Assembly: GCF_964275005.1 (NCBI RefSeq) | Contig: NC_092693.1 | Coordinates: forward strand, 28,387,173-28,451,172 | Source of the DNA: Diadema setosum | Lineage: Eukaryota > Echinodermata > Echinoidea > Diadematoida > Diadematidae | DNA length: 64,000 nt | Direction: 5' to 3' | In this document: positions 10,983 to 22,911 of the stretch, piece by piece | How positions within the stretch are numbered: the stretch's first letter is position 1 | Layout: each line of letters starts with the position of its first letter | Position numbers and translations under genes: made by a program | The notes under the pieces: generated by a model | The model's database searches: none | Seen by the model: the letters and a program-made list of their open reading frames with translations, nothing else | Told to the model about the DNA's origin: nothing

Positions 10983-12970
10983 GTATAGTAGTGTTCTTCA
11001 GAAATAATAGTGATCATCAGCACATCATACTGGTAGCCTGCAGTAAAATGTTTCCCATAATCATTGAAGACATACTGTACATTAAAAAAAAAAAGAAACA
11101 TATTGCAAAATGCACTGTAATGAGTAGAGTAACATGTAATTCCAAGAGCAACATACCCAGTGCATTGAAGACAAAGATACTTTAATGCCACCCATAAAAC
11201 TTTTATAACTTTTCAGAAAAAGTTTTTAAGCTGTGTTACATGAGACTACTAATTCTTATTTCTGTTCACAGAGGAAGACGACTGGCGACTATGAGTATCT
11301 TACAAAGATCTATGGCTTGACAGGACCCAATGGTAAGTAATGCACTTATATCATTTAATAAGGGAGGAAAGTGACAAAAGATTACTGGATGAAATGCTTG
11401 AACATCAAAAGCGTCTTTTCATTTATTCTTTTTCCATTTTCAATTCCTTAAAAGGTCGTCACTGTTGCCTGTACTGCCTTGCCAGCAAGCAAGACATGGT
11501 CAAGCTTGCCTCAGAAAGACAGTGCCAGAGCCGGACACTGGAAAGCCTGAAGCAACACCTTGAGCATTTCAACTGTTCCCGATCAAGAAGCGCCAAGGAT
11601 CGCTTCAATGTAGTGCGTCAGCCCCTTCTCCCAATACCCATCGAACAGGTACTTCTACTAAAACGAAGACAAGAAACAAAAAATTTCAGAGAAGACTTTC
11701 CTCTAACATTCGATGCAAGTGCATTTAGTTCAGTTTTCATTACTACAACTCCTCCTTTCCTTTTTTTTTTTTGTTTTGTTTTGTTTTTTTGTTTTGTTTT
11801 GTTCAATTGTAGGTATGTCCTCCTGGCCTATACATCAGCCTGGGGCTGTTCTTGAAACATTTCAACAGCTTAGAAAAGGCATGCCACCAGCTCGACCTGA
11901 AGGCCATAGCTTACCTGGCACCAAAGGGCAATCCAGATACCAGTAACCTGTCCCAGAGCATGGTCAGCATGCTGGAACAGCACCACCACCTGAAGGCTTC
12001 CTTAGCTGAAAAGGAGGAGGAGCAAAGGGATCTTATGGAGCAGCTGTCCTGCTTCGTGCTCCTTTTCCCCGACGAGGCAGCATCCCAGCCTGTCCAGCTC
12101 CTGCAGGAATCTGTGAAGGAAAAGGATTCGGAGATCAATGATGTGGTGTGTAACTCATACTTAAGTTTTTAACATCTTCTGTAATCAATAACATCTTACC
12201 ATTTTATCAGCTTGTACGTTTGTTTACAAAAAAATCTCAGTTGTTGGCAATACATTCTTACCATTACATTCATACTTTCTCATCCTTACAGAAAACTGCA
12301 CTCAACAAGACGACAAAGGTACCGGAGGGCAGGGGCACCATCACATCAAGCTTGGATCAAGCCCTGCAAGAAATGCATGTTCACAGACAAGCATATCATG
12401 GAAAATTGTTTGTCGGCAACCATGTCCACAAGTGCTTACAAGTAAGTGTAGCACTTCTACAAAATGCATATATCCTGTAATCAATCTGACTTTGCATATT
12501 TTTCTTTGGTGCCCATCATTGAGATCCTGGTCTGAACTAATTATGTTCTATAATTTTCAAACTACATTTGCAGTCTGAGAACATCAAGAAGTTGACGCAA
12601 ACTGTTGCTGACACAAGAAGACAGCTGTGCCAAGATGACGACTTAATCAGAGAAGCAGATAAGGTAGCGCGCACATACTACAACCTCTTCAGCCACTTTG
12701 GCCGCTGCCATGTCGGCATGAACGCAGCTGGTTTCCTGCAGAATGAGGAGATAGATGACCTAGGTAAGAGCAATGTCTAAAAACAAAACGAATTCATTAG
12801 TAAATCTCTTTACTTACTTACAAATAATGCTTCATCAATCTTCACTTAAAAACATTAAAAATTGGCATTACAGAAAGGAAAATATACATGAAATTACAAG
12901 TTTTCTTCTCCAAGTTTTTTTTTTATTTTTTTTTTATTTTGGTGTTGGTTTTTTGTATTTTTGATTATAG

Positions 12971-13293
12971 AGAAGAGCATCCAGGAATATCTCTGCTTCT
13001 TCCGGACAAATTTCCCGGATGAGACAGATCCCCCCAAGATGCACCTGCTGGAGAACCATGTGGCACCCTGGTTGTGCAAGTGGCGAGCAACAATGGGGAC
13101 TATGGGAGAGCAGGGAGGAGAATCCCTCCATGCTCAGATAAACAACATTAAGAGGGACCTACGCGGCTATACTAGTGATCTGGAACTGCTCATGAGGAGC
13201 ATAAAAAGGCCAGTGGTTGGCAAGCAACCCACAGACATACCGTCTATTCACATAAGCCAATTGAAAATGCATGGCTATGTGTTCCTGTTGTAG
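12971..13293 (+). pseudogene. Copy 1 last exon: HxxxxH and third catalytic acid
   Basis: The exon is open to its stop. It encodes PPKMHLLENHVAPW (two His, four residues between), MGEQGGESLHAQ with the presumed catalytic Glu, then a helical tail. In RAG1 the corresponding block is YFHKTLAHV followed by ASEGNES; the distance from the first His to the catalytic Glu is 26 here and 25 in RAG1 as I recall it. Confidence 0.85.
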
Positions 13294-16186
13294 AGACGGT
13301 ACTCCTTGTATGTCATATTCTGTAGATGAATAATATACTTGAAGAGATATGTCACAGATTCTACAGTTTCAGTAGTAGTCGCAAAAGAATATAACTGTGA
13401 AAAAAAAAAATTAAAAAAAAAGCTGATCCGTGTGAAATAAACATCCACAAATTTCAAATCTGAGAAGAAATATCAATCACGATTTCTAAATGTTAACCAC
13501 TGGATTTGAGTAAGAAATCTGAAGGAGAGGCATTGCAAATAAAATTCTACAGTGTATATGCACAATGCCTCCAAACTGGTGATACTTTCACTTAATTCTA
13601 TCTTGAACATGAGGGATCAGATGCTTTTCAAAATGACCCCTGATTATTTATGTGATCAAAATGCATGTACACACTTCCTTAAGTATGAAATGATTCATAA
13701 CATGAAAGTAAAAGTAATATATCATTTCATATATTTCACTGTAAGGGAAAGTAAGACAATCCCTTCATATAAGGATGCCTGGTTTTACTGCTGTTCATCA
13801 AGAGATGATAATTTGATTACTCTGGCAAATATTAAAGGCACTTTGATTCAATTTGCTACAAATACTTCATTTCTAAACTATGAAAGAAAACTTTAACTTT
13901 GCCATGTAGCAATCATTTATGATTTACATCATTCAACAGATATGACACTAATTACAAGACAGCTTTACATGATTTGAAATTCAAGAGGGGGAAAATCCCT
14001 TTACATCTTATTTGTATTTGTGTTCACAAACACAACAACTCAATGTTTTGTTGTTTTTTTAACCAATAAATAACTTGGTGTTAATCTGATTTGGAATCTA
14101 TTTTGTTGTTGTTGTTGTATACAAGTCTAATTATTGTGCAAGGTGTACTGTCAACGTACATATGATACCACTTACATGGATTTAGTCAGATGTTAACAAT
14201 CTTGCTGGACCATGGGTTTCTCGTTTTAAGTTTAAGTTTTGATTGTGTCTTTTCCAACGACATCACATCCTTCAGCACTCCTACTGTAATTGAACAGCCA
14301 GACAGATGAACGATGAATTTCTCATGCTCAGCAGAAAGTAGCAAACCCCACTGAATAACAATAAAAATAAACAATGTATTGATAGTAAATGAGCAGAAAG
14401 GACAAACTTGATGGACTGAATCTGATGATAATAAACTCAACAATTTTTTATATATTTATATAAAATGAAGCGAGTGAACGAAGACATGCTTTTGGCTTCA
14501 TTAGTGAGAGATGCTGCAATTCAAGTCGGTCCAGGATTATCAAGAACATCAATTACATGTATGTGACAGCTGAATTCCCAGACCTTACATGTATGTATAA
14601 GCGGGATGAACAGGAGTGTACTATTACATATCAGATCAAGATCTGAATTATCACTACATGTATCTTCCTTGATCTAAGATACAATGTATATACATACTGG
14701 ACATTGACGGTCAGTGTACATCAATTTACATTCAATCTTGAACGATAAAACCTTTGTCACAATTTTCACCCAAATTTACCGAGTGTGTAAATATAATTTC
14801 TAACGATAGATAACATACAAGCAATCAGAAATTGGACAAAAAGAAATCACTATACAAAAGACACTGAGAAGCCATACAAAAGGCACTGAGAAGCCATACG
14901 TAAGCCAGTGATTCACTACCTAACATTAACACTCTGTAACAGTGCACTACGTACATATGATTATGAACAACATGTTAATTACGTAGTGGGTTGAACAGAG
15001 AAATCCTGAGGCTTTGACAGGAAGTCTTGTTTTTATCGCTTTCATCGTTCTTCACATAGGTCTAGATCTTTCTAGTCTAAATTCCAGCGCCAGCGGGAAG
15101 GAAGCTATCCATGTGTAGCTGCCTCTGCTCTGTCTGGGAAAGTTCCTATCCAGTTAGCTCCCCATATCAATATAGGCTTCATGATTATTCAGTGAGAATG
15201 GATTCAGTCTCTGGTATACAGACAGGCATACCTGCTGCTTCCAATCCCTATCCCTACGGCTACATAGTCCGTTGCGTTGGGGTTGTTATGTTATGTAGAA
15301 AGCGTCTGCCAAACAATGTCAGTGTAGCCATAAGCACACAGTCACTGACTGTCACAGGCAACACTCGAAGTCGATTTGATATTTCAAACCTATCACTGGC
15401 TAACACTCTATACAGTCTATATCTTCTATTATCACCGAATCCTTCCACAGGCCATTCCATCATCTACGTGTAAAGTAAAATATTAGACTTTTACATAAAT
15501 TTACAGACACGACAGATCACAGTTCACACCTAACTACACACGCAATGCACAGGAATAGTAGAACATGCAACTGCTGATACACAGACACGGGAGGCGAAGT
15601 CGTTAAGAAAAAAAATATATATAAATGAAATTCGACAACATATGATGAAAATAGTCATCAAGACTTACTAAAGCGAGATTAATGTGCAGTAAAACACAGA
15701 TTCCCGTGCACTTCAGGTTTACCTTCAGTGCGATATTTGATGATTTCAGGTAGACTTCTGACACTTACAGGAACACAAAAAAAGTATGATTACATGTCCT
15801 ATGCACTGTATGATGTCACACTTCCTCCTCTTTCAGAATATGTTACCCATTTAGTGTGAAATACTCCCTTCTTGGTTTTTGAAGATTATTAAAAAAAAAG
15901 TCAATTTCAAGAATTCGATGAACTTGAAATATGTGAAAGTAAGGGTATTTGGAAGTATCGAAAATGATAATAATACATATTTTTATGTCATTATGGTGAA
16001 ATAGATAAGGTAGGTACGAGGTTCATCACCCAACTGGGCAAGGATCACCTTTTAGAATTACTTTGAAAAACGACAAAAACGTGACTTGACGATAAATAAA
16101 TGTAAACAAAGAGGTGCAGTGTGCGCATGCGCGCAGCATTCCTGTCGTGCTGAACTAAGTGAGCGCTGTGCGTATAGGTGACTGAG

Positions 16187-16220
16187 CTGCAAATCGCCTG
16201 CGACGATTGAGCGTCTTTAA
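16187..16220 (+). repeat. 34-base conserved block, copy a
   Basis: CTGCAAATCGCCTGCGACGA, then T, then TGAGCGTCTTTAA. It is identical to 53278-53311 except for one T/C difference. The flanks do not match. It lies 3.1 kb upstream of the copy 2 start. Confidence 0.8.
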
Positions 16221-16705
16221 TGGAGCACATAGCTGAACAGCATACAATTTTGTTGTATACTATTCTGTTGCATTGTAGCAATTAGGCATTTGTAAATGAT
16301 GAATTAATTCAAAGTAAGGTTCAAAGTGTAGACAAAAGGCCAATTATTGTACAAATTCATTTTAAATGACTTTCAGAATTTTAATTCACATTGAAAAGTA
16401 CTCTTTGCATGCTCCGGTCAGGGAGGAGAACCCTTCCCCACTGAGGCCCACTGTATCATTATTTCATGTCTGTGAAAAGTGCAATAACCCCAGAATTGTG
16501 ATTGCTAGGCTCACAGAGAAGCACAAAAAAATCTATTCTCTGTTTTAAACTTTGGTGATTGTTTGAAATATAGCATTAGAGCATTCATTACAAGTTACAT
16601 TAATTTGCGTCACTTTTACTAGAGGCCCTAAGTGCCAGAGACTGCAAGATAAAATATTGTGTTCCTCCACAGAACTCCAATCAGATTCGGGCACACCGGG
16701 CACTC

Positions 16706-16815
16706 GAGGCCACTAAAGGTCTACCAAGTTTGTGGCAATTTAGTACAAAGACTTGACAACCATCTGACAACGCAACATGGAATGGGCAGGGGAAGTGTGG
16801 AGATAAAGCAACTTC
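16706..16815 (+). pseudogene. C2H2-like zinc-finger fragment
   Basis: The frame includes VYQVCGNLVQRLDNHLTTQH and a short tail GMGRGSVEIKQLL. A CxxCG-LVxRLDxHLxxxH finger like this is common in uncharacterised invertebrate transposon proteins; the first Cys is replaced by Tyr or Gln here. No flanking exons could be joined. Confidence 0.35.
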
Positions 16816-19299
16816 TCTTTTCAGAGAATTTACCATATCCAATAATTATCACAAATTATTTTCATCCTAAAATAGGATCATATATACCATTCGAGGAATA
16901 TGTTATAGTAATATGACATAGTAGCCAATATTTTCGCTAAAAACATGTACTAACGAGAATGGTCACCAAACACTTACAAGAAAGTTGAAAAATTGCTTTC
17001 TTTTCATGAGCCTGTTACTCGAAAATGGAAGGTTTACATTTGTCGGAGGGAATGACAAAGATATAGAGCGAGTCCTCGTTCATTAAAATGTTAAACTAAA
17101 TTTGAGAAAAAAAATTACCAAAATATTCAATTTTATAAACTATTAAAAATATATAGTGTTATAAGTATTTTTGTAGTAAAAAAACAGGTCATTTAATTTT
17201 TTTATGTCTATAATTGGGTGTGAAATTGTTATATTATAAATTGGCAATATCAAAAGGGGGTTATTGATTTAGTCAGCTATATTCATTTACTTTTTTGTTA
17301 ACCAAACAAATTACAAAAGTTGATTCAAGGTAGGTTGATAGCATCGTACTGGTTAAGAAAAAATAATGATGAATTTAAGTGCAAAATTGCCTCCGCGCTG
17401 TATAAAATGGCAGCACACGTATACCTGGGCATGCGCAATATGTGTACTTAGACCTAAGCGTCGTCTGCTACCGGGTACAAATTAATGCAGGCATATGCTA
17501 GCTCTTGTAATCAGTATGTTGTGCACCTGATACGTTGCGATATTTAGGCTTGTCAGCTCATTTGCACAAATAGCACCAATAAAGGCTCATGTTCAACTGA
17601 AACTGCGGGCTAAATTGTGATGAAATCCCACTTTTTATTTGCACAGCTTGGTCTTTTGGAATTAGAAGAAGAACATATCAAAAAATAAAATAACGGTACA
17701 GTCTTCTTTCAAATCTTATCTACACAGTCAAATGAGTTTTGTTGTTTTAGTCATTTGACTTACCATAATTATGTAAAAAGTTAGTGCCCTCACTCCCAAA
17801 GGCCTCATTCTGTTTGTTGTTGTTGTTATTCAGTGGTAGGTATGAACACACACCCTTTGTTTACCTGCTAATCAGTGCTAGACATGGAGACACATATATT
17901 TCTTTTAATATCTTCTGGCAACTATTTCAAATGAGTTTCAGTCATCTATAAAATAATAAACGGAAAATAGTGGCCTATTCTGTATTGTTTACCTGCTTAT
18001 CATCAGTTGATATGAACACACACCCACTGTTTACCTTCTAATCATCAGTAGATAGTAGATATGAAAACAATCTTACTAAAATCCTTGACAATCATCTCAA
18101 ATAAATATTCTTGTCTCTGATTAGCTGTTGCACACCCTGAATCTATGTGAGGACTCAAAATACCCATGGGTAGGTGAAATAGGTTAACCTAGTCAATCTT
18201 TAGTTTTGTTTTACTTTGTGAAAAAAAAAATATTGTGCACAATTCCAGATTTCTGAACCATAACACGAACAGGAAACTGATTTCTTGCATTTTCAGAACA
18301 CGTTTATGTTATTAGAATAGTGTGGTTAGGTATGGATTAGAGGTCCCTTTAACTTCTTACAAATGCTTGACACACTCTTCACTTTCAACTCTAACTTTTG
18401 ACAGGATTATGCTACTGCTTTGAAAGTTGGTTTTAGTCACGGTTAGAATGCATTTATGGAGCATGCTTGATTTCAGCTGACAATTCCTTTATTGTTGTTG
18501 CTATAGAGTTGTATGTCATGTTTTGTCCCATTCATTGCGCAGCGCACAGCATGGTGAAATTGAGCACTTGAGTAGACCTCAAACTTACAGATGCTCAATC
18601 GGGAGGGTACATGGACATATTTCAGCTGCGGGTGGCGCCACGCAAACTCGCTTCCGAAGTTACTACGAAGCGAAATGTGTGTGTGCGCAAGACATCACTG
18701 CTGCAATGTATCGCGCTATAGTATCTCAATTCCTCACTTGAGCGCTGAGCTCAGCTGAGATGTGTACGTACTGTATGTGAATTGTATGCACACGTACGTT
18801 AAGCGCGCATACGGTACGTGTTCCCTTTGTGTACACTGACATTTTCTTGCCACTGTGCACACTGTGGACGTCGAGGTCGCACTCCATTCAAATCGCTAAA
18901 TCGCCGAGAATGTTTACAAATGCACATGACGTCAACGAAATCACAGGAATTTTGAAATTTTTATAAAATGTAATACAAGACTTCACATAAAAATCAGTAA
19001 TGACTTTGATATGAGAAAGTATTACTTCACATAATGCCCACGTACCGACGCGACCTGCGCCGTCTCCCGGTACTTGTGATCGGACGGGGCACAGACAATT
19101 ACATTTCCACAGTAATTATATAACAAAAATTCACATTTTTCATTATCAAATTTTATACATTTCATAATTTTTCTGTGCTTGTCTATGTGTTTCATGTAAT
19201 TTTGTGGTGTTTTCATGTCAGACTTGCAGGGATCTTGTATTCGTTAGAGTTTTTTGTGAGAAGTTATAGGGAGTTCATTTAGCAGCTATATACTACAGT

Positions 19300-20137
19300 A
19301 TGGATAAGGAGGGGCTTGACCATCATTTGTTTTGCCTGTCACAGCTGTGCAGGTTCTGTGGCAAGAGGTTAACGAAGGCAGGGGAAAAAAGGGGGTGGCA
19401 CATACAGTAGCTGAGTACAAAGAAGTGCTAAATTTGCTGAGCACAGATGTGAGCGATGATGATCAAGACTCACATCCTGGGAATTTTTGCCATGCTTGCT
19501 ATTCCAATATCAAGGCTGCCGAAATAAAGAAGGACAGGATCAAACTGTACAACCTGTGGCATGTTTTCTGAATCACAAAAAAAAGGGGCGGCCGAAGAAG
19601 GTGAAATATGGGGGAAGGCCGAAAAATCCTGGACAAAGTGTGTCATCCTTCTTTGACAGTTTGACAGAGAGTGGTAGAAAGGCTTCAATATGTACGACAG
19701 AGGGGTTTGTGGTGCAACCCTCTGACTCATTCCTTGTGTGCACCATTTGTAATTGTTCTGTCGCTAGTCCTGTACAAACGCCGTGTCAGCATCAGAATTG
19801 CGTTGACTGCGCTCGTTTTTTGTTTGCCGAAGTAAATTCACATTGCCCAACATGCAATTCGAACATCCACTACACTCAAATCACATCAGCACCAACATAC
19901 ATAACATCCATCCTCAACAACGTAACAGTAACATGCACAACATGCAAAATGACAACTCACCATGCAAATATGAACACCCACATCTGTACCCACGCATCAC
20001 TCACTGACCACACCTACGCAAAACAAAAGACTCACACTTGCCTCACCCCAGATGAAGAGGAAAAATCGGGGGCGATATCGTAAAACGGAAATTTGCAGAG
20101 TCGGCCGATGGTAGGACAGCCATCTTTAAGAGGCCTG
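19300..20137 (+). pseudogene. RAG1-like N-terminal module, RING and Cys/His finger (copy 2 exon)
   Basis: Order of motifs: SQLCRFCGKRL, about 35 residues, DDDQDSHPGNFCHACYSNI (compare RAG1 IHPTEFCHNCWSIM), then KKGRPKKVKYGGRPK, then FLVCTICNCSVASPVQ, CQHQNCVDC and HCPTCNSN, a C3HC4 RING spaced as in RAG1 (CQIC, CKHVFCRVC, YCPSC). A CTTC ... HHANMNTHICTH finger follows, where RAG1 has its second zinc finger. The exon closes with a Lys-rich stretch and SADGRTAIFKRPG. In RAG1 the RING is an E3 ubiquitin ligase and the N-terminal region is regulatory. Two frameshifts separate CRFCG, FCHAC and RING segments. This is the strongest RAG1 resemblance in the window. Confidence 0.88.
20135..20137 (+). 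repeat. Left target-site duplication CTG of Harbinger B
   Basis: CTG precedes the left inverted end and is repeated after the right end at 40314-40316. Collapsing the two restores a continuous coding exon of the RAG1-like copy. Confidence 0.85.
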
Positions 20138-20290
20138 GGCCCCGTTGCTAGAAACTCGAATTGCGTTTAAACGCAACTCACATCCTACGCAAGTATCGCC
20201 CGCAACTTGCGTAGGATACTTGCGCGCCGTTGCTAGAAGAGACTTGCGTTTGATTGCAACTTGCGTTTGATTGATAAACGCGCTATCGGA
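20138..20290 (+). repeat. Left terminal/subterminal repeat region of Harbinger B
   Basis: The terminal 19 bases match the right end. The 16-base palindrome TTGCGTTTAAACGCAA occurs at 20161-20176, and shorter TTGCGTTTGATTG or ACTTGCGTAGGAT variants follow, partly in inverted pairs. Such subterminal motifs are candidate binding sites for the element's transposase or Myb-like protein. Confidence 0.8.
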
Positions 20291-20300
20291 ACGAATTGTC

Positions 20301-20399
20301 ATGGATGAGCCTAATTTCCGGTATTTCCCCGAAAAAACGGAACGCGCGTCTCCAGTCAGCGTAGCTCTCAATCGTCTGCTCCCTGTTGTTGCTCCACCG
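20301..20399 (+). CDS. Possible first exon near the Harbinger B left end
   Basis: ATG opens 33 codons (MDEPNFRYFPEKTERASPV...) up to a GTAAGT donor. Joined to the 22890 exon, the phase does not lead into the Myb/SANT frame, so this may be a 5' leader with an upstream open frame or an alternative N-terminus with a frame break. Confidence 0.4.
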
Positions 20400-22080
20400 G
20401 TAAGTATTGGTAAAATTGAAGTCGACTAATACATGCTATTTTAGTCGTTGAAATGATGGTATTTTGAGTGAATTATTAACAGCTCCAATTATTTAACGTA
20501 AGTGGAAATCATAGATAAAGTTCTTTTCGTTATAATAAGCATTTCACGTGCTAATAGTAAAATACTTCCGATAATAGTTACGTGCTCACTCACGATCGCA
20601 CGGTCGTGCGGTGATGCGGGTGAAGCTGCTGATGATGTGCTAGAACCTGTAACGTTAGTTTCGAACGTTATTTTGATTTCATTTGGCCTGCGAGTGTCGG
20701 CTTAGGTCCCCGCGTGAATATCCGCTGAACGCTCTAAAGTGTGCTGTATTTCCGTTCCATATGTAGGGTCTAAATTGTCTGATGTTACTTGTGCTTGTGG
20801 TAGAAGTTATTAAATATTATAGGGCCAACACTGCAGAAACCCTTGTATCAGGCCTAACGAGTTAGACTATAGCCCTAGCCCAAGCCAGGCCCAGGGCTAG
20901 TTTTGTTTCAGGGTTTGCCTTTTTCATTTGCTTTGGGTTGGTTGTAGCACTTGTACATAGCAATGCGAACCCTTGTCTAACATTTAATAGTCTTTACTCT
21001 TAACCTGTTTTAGTCTTTATCTGTTTATTGTAATTAGAGATATAGCCTGAGCTAATCTTATTAAGAATGTTGTTGAGTTAAAAAAAAAAAAAAAAAATCC
21101 ATGGGGCAGACATAGGCAGGGAGTGGTGAAAACTGCTTGAGACCAACAAGGACATTTAGAGTAACTTCAAGCCCATGATTTGTCCAGCGCTATGAGTATG
21201 ATTGGTACAGCCTAGTAGGCCTATTCTTCTTCTTCTTGTTTACTGTCCAAAACCCCTTAGACGGGACCAACCGGACAGGGTTTTAAGAAGCATTCTTTGT
21301 AACACTGAAGCTAATCTAACATCAATTATAGGTATAGGACCTAGGCCTAATGAATAATTCACATAGCAGTCTTGTATACATGTAGCTAGATCTATAGCAT
21401 GTTTTAAATCTTGATACAGCCTGCTACCTCTTGAAATTCACAGTAAACAGGGCAGCAAAGACCTGAAGCTTCACAAAAAGTTTTTGATCTTTATGACCTC
21501 TTGCTAAACTAGATTTCAAGCTGGAAATTAGCAGGCGACTTAAGACGCGGTTCTTATTTTGGACCGCTGTGCACCAGTAGTTGTGCACTGAATCGTGATC
21601 TAATAGTCATCTTGTGCAAGTGAAGTTGGTTGTGATGTTTAGTCAACAGCAGCCAGATTACAAATGACTAGTGAGCTCACAGAGATAATTTACATTTAAT
21701 GCTAGTCAGCCTCACCTCCAGACAGCACTGTGCCATGATTGGTACCTGGTACAGCTACATGATTCTTATTGGTGATAATGTTTAAGCACGCAAATTAATG
21801 GAGTTGTGTTACAGTGCATAACAATTGTGTGTGTGTGTGTACGAATCAAGGACCTTTGTAACTAACATGGCACAAGAGAAGGTATTATAAATTCCACTTT
21901 TTTTTTGCAAAATTTCTTATATAATTTTTATATCTCGAATATGCATATCAGAATGTCATTATACTGACAAACAATCTTCCGAAAGATACACTCAGGACTT
22001 CATCTATTTTGGAAGGTGAATAGCATGAAAATCGTGAAGTGTACCAAACTTGGGCATGTTACTCTACATAGCACTTAGAA

Positions 22081-22555
22081 CCTATCCGTAATCAAATGCA
22101 CAGTTTTTCCAATGCTGGTCCAGCTTATCATTAAAAGCATTAACAGAGCATGCTGAGACCACATCTTCTGAGAATTCTACATATGGACCAATGTTGGCAA
22201 AAAAATACTTGCTCACATCCACTCTAATTACATACCATTTTCCAAGCTTCATTGAGTGACCACGAGTTCTCACAACACTGTTACAACTCAACATGTCAAA
22301 CTTAGTGTGATAATTACCATGCAAATATTTGTACACATCAATCATGTCCCCTCTTTTTGCCTGTAACTGAGAGGTGGTAGGGGTAGGTGACACAGACTAT
22401 AAGAGTCTGACAAATGTCTCATTCCTGGAATCATTTTAGTGGCCCTTCTTTGAATACTTTCAGGTAGTCTCCTTTGCTCCCCTAGTTTGAATGTTACATG
22501 GACAAGTTGATGAGTGAAGAATAATTTGCTGATGATTGTACTGTCCATTAACAGC
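22081..22555 (-). pseudogene. C-terminal fragment of a non-LTR retrotransposon (CR1/jockey-like LINE)
   Basis: Read on minus: ESIQRRATKMIPGMRHLS, LPPLSYRQ, then one frame over GDMIDVYKYLHGNY, RTRGHSMKL, FFANIGPYVEF and VNAFNDKLDQHW. This is the familiar tail after the reverse transcriptase domain of CR1/jockey-clade LINE ORF2. One frameshift separates the halves. No upstream polymerase motifs remain. It sits in an intron of Harbinger B. Confidence 0.85.
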
Positions 22556-22911
22556 CTGTACTTTTTTATTACATTGTTATACCTCCGTTATCTTGTAGGG
22601 TAATGGTATTCTGTGATTTATGCATTGACCTGTGGAAATGGTATTTTATTTCCAGAATATTTCATAATGGATTGCTCACATAATGAAGTGGATTAATATT
22701 CAGTATCAATACAGATGCTTTCATATGCCATACAAGTCTGCAAAGTCAGCTGTCATAGTCATAATGTCAAACGTCATTCATCGACTATGATGTTAACTGA
22801 TTAAGAATGAATCACTTAGTGAATTTTTCTGTATCAATGGTTCTCAAGTTATTATTTTAAGCACACATTATCTCTGTCTTATTTTTCAGGTTGCTAGCTC
22901 ATATCGTCAAA

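Larger units (their letters stand above)
7619..13293 (+). pseudogene. RAG1/Transib-like transposase gene, copy 1 (most complete core)
   Basis: Exons in order: 7619-8105, 8991-9264, 9655-9868, 10747-10982, 11272-11332, 11455-11648, 11813-12145, 12292-12441, 12574-12763, 12971-13293; nearly all junctions are GT-AG. The protein starts with an N-terminal Cys/His module, then a basic GGRP stretch, a DDE core and a stop at 13291. Acids: Asp in GGDKGG (10805-10807), Asp in GDYEYL (11287-11289), Glu in GEQGGES (13120-13122). Zinc ligands are CLYC and HLLENH. Breaks seen: TGA where the second Cys of FCxxC should be (7763), a frameshift after GGGQTS, a shift near 9010, a stop in the 9655 exon, a lost base in the G run after GGDK, and a small deletion before GDYEYL. 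No RING is present, unlike copy 2. By descent a DDE transposase, here a relic. Confidence 0.85.
13294..19299. other. Gene-poor spacer between copies 1 and 2
   Basis: No convincing exon was found. Open frames at 13552-13896 (114 codons) and 15111-15473 (120 codons) have no recognisable motif. Noted inside: a 21-base direct duplication (14858-14900), a zinc-finger remnant (16706-16815) and a 34-base block shared with 53278-53311. Confidence 0.5.

Noticed and set aside
13552-13896. 114-codon open frame just after copy 1
   Set aside because: AT-rich chance frame with no match to the C-terminal exon or any family I know.
15111-15473. 120-codon open frame on +
   Set aside because: No motif, no splice context and a composition like the surrounding non-coding DNA; both strands are open over part of it.
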